Notes under the pieces: model-generated | What the model saw: the letters and a program-made list of their open reading frames with translations, nothing else | Databases searched by the model: none | What the model was told of the DNA's origin: nothing | NCBI GenBank assembly: GCA_002404055.1 | Contig: DHIZ01000028.1 | Location: 1-5,903, forward strand | Length of the DNA: 5,903 nt | Origin: Chloroflexi bacterium UBA4733 | GTDB lineage: Bacteria; Chloroflexota; UBA4733 | Reading direction: 5' to 3' | Translations under genes and position numbers: made by a program | Part shown: positions 5,750-5,903 of the stretch, piece by piece | How positions within the stretch are numbered: position 1 is the stretch's first letter | How the letters are laid out: each line of letters starts with the position of its first letter

Positions 5750-5903
5750 ATGGGCATGACGATGACCGAGAAGATCCTGGCTCGGGGCGCCGGGCGCGAG
5801 AGCGTCGTTCCCGGTGACCTGGTGCTGGCCAAGATCGATTTCGCGATGGGCCACGACCTCACCATCCCCCCGGCGGGCCGGATCATGCGCGAGCAGATGG
5901 GCG
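5750..5903 (+). CDS. 3-isopropylmalate dehydratase large subunit-like (LeuC/aconitase family), 3'-truncated
   Basis: Only the first 51 codons are visible; the gene runs off the window. The N-terminus MGMTMTEKILARGAGR, followed by VVPGDLVLAKIDFAMGHDLT, is typical of the archaeal-type LeuC/HacA branch of the aconitase superfamily, about 420 residues when whole, which pairs with a separate small subunit. These [4Fe-4S] hydro-lyases isomerise or dehydrate 2-/3-hydroxy di- and tricarboxylates such as isopropylmalate, homocitrate or 2,3-dimethylmalate. The cluster cysteines lie beyond the window. The ATG at 5750 is chosen from the GAGGG eight bases upstream. It follows the LeuB-like stop by three bases, so the two are co-transcribed and probably act on the same substrate. 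Family call is good; specificity cannot be read from so short a piece. Confidence 0.85.
   Translation, partial: MGMTMTEKILARGAGRESVVPGDLVLAKIDFAMGHDLTIPPAGRIMREQMG

Noticed and set aside
1..5903. CRISPR array, tRNA, rRNA or riboswitch
   Set aside because: No regularly spaced repeats, cloverleaf-like segments or conserved RNA motifs were found by eye on either strand.

Overview
The window is high-GC bacterial DNA with mostly ordinary metabolic genes. It probably comes from an Actinomycetota-like or related soil lineage (Chloroflexota/Dormibacterota cannot be excluded). The clues are a DUF222/13E12-type HNH protein, a Gram-positive-type (CGAAC-N4-GTTC) LexA box, and promoters placed so that mRNAs would be leaderless. 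The taxonomic call is inference only.

Layout. Bases 1-947 hold the 3' part of an acyl-CoA synthetase gene (+). Bases 948-1507 are less GC-rich. They contain a doubtful minus-strand small ORF that looks like part of a decayed or frameshifted gene (937-1224, with a coding-like second frame up to about 1300), followed by a promoter region. Bases 1508-2740 encode a DUF222 + HNH nuclease-like protein (+). Its ATG lies inside a perfect Gram-positive SOS-box consensus (1503-1516), directly behind a -35/-10 pair that predicts a transcript starting at or near the A of the ATG. A second near-perfect SOS-box match lies upstream at 1238-1251. A small DCC-family (DUF393) thiol-disulfide oxidoreductase gene runs on the minus strand (3146-2799), convergent with the HNH gene. 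It is divergent, across only 26 bases, from a three-gene plus-strand operon: a benzoate-CoA-ligase-family enzyme (3173-4714), a 3-isopropylmalate/isocitrate-type dehydrogenase (4715-5746, zero-base gap) and the start of a LeuC/homoaconitase-type dehydratase large subunit (5750 to the window end).

How the genes may work together. The dehydrogenase and dehydratase are a LeuB/LeuC-type pair acting on 2- or 3-hydroxy dicarboxylic acids. Being co-transcribed behind an aryl/acyl-CoA ligase instead of leuA suggests either a degradative or side pathway, or simply a leu operon that has gained a ligase; the visible sequence does not settle this. The HNH gene looks like an independent, damage-inducible accessory gene between metabolic genes. 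The best candidate for a regulatory story is the SOS operator that overlaps its start codon and leaderless promoter.
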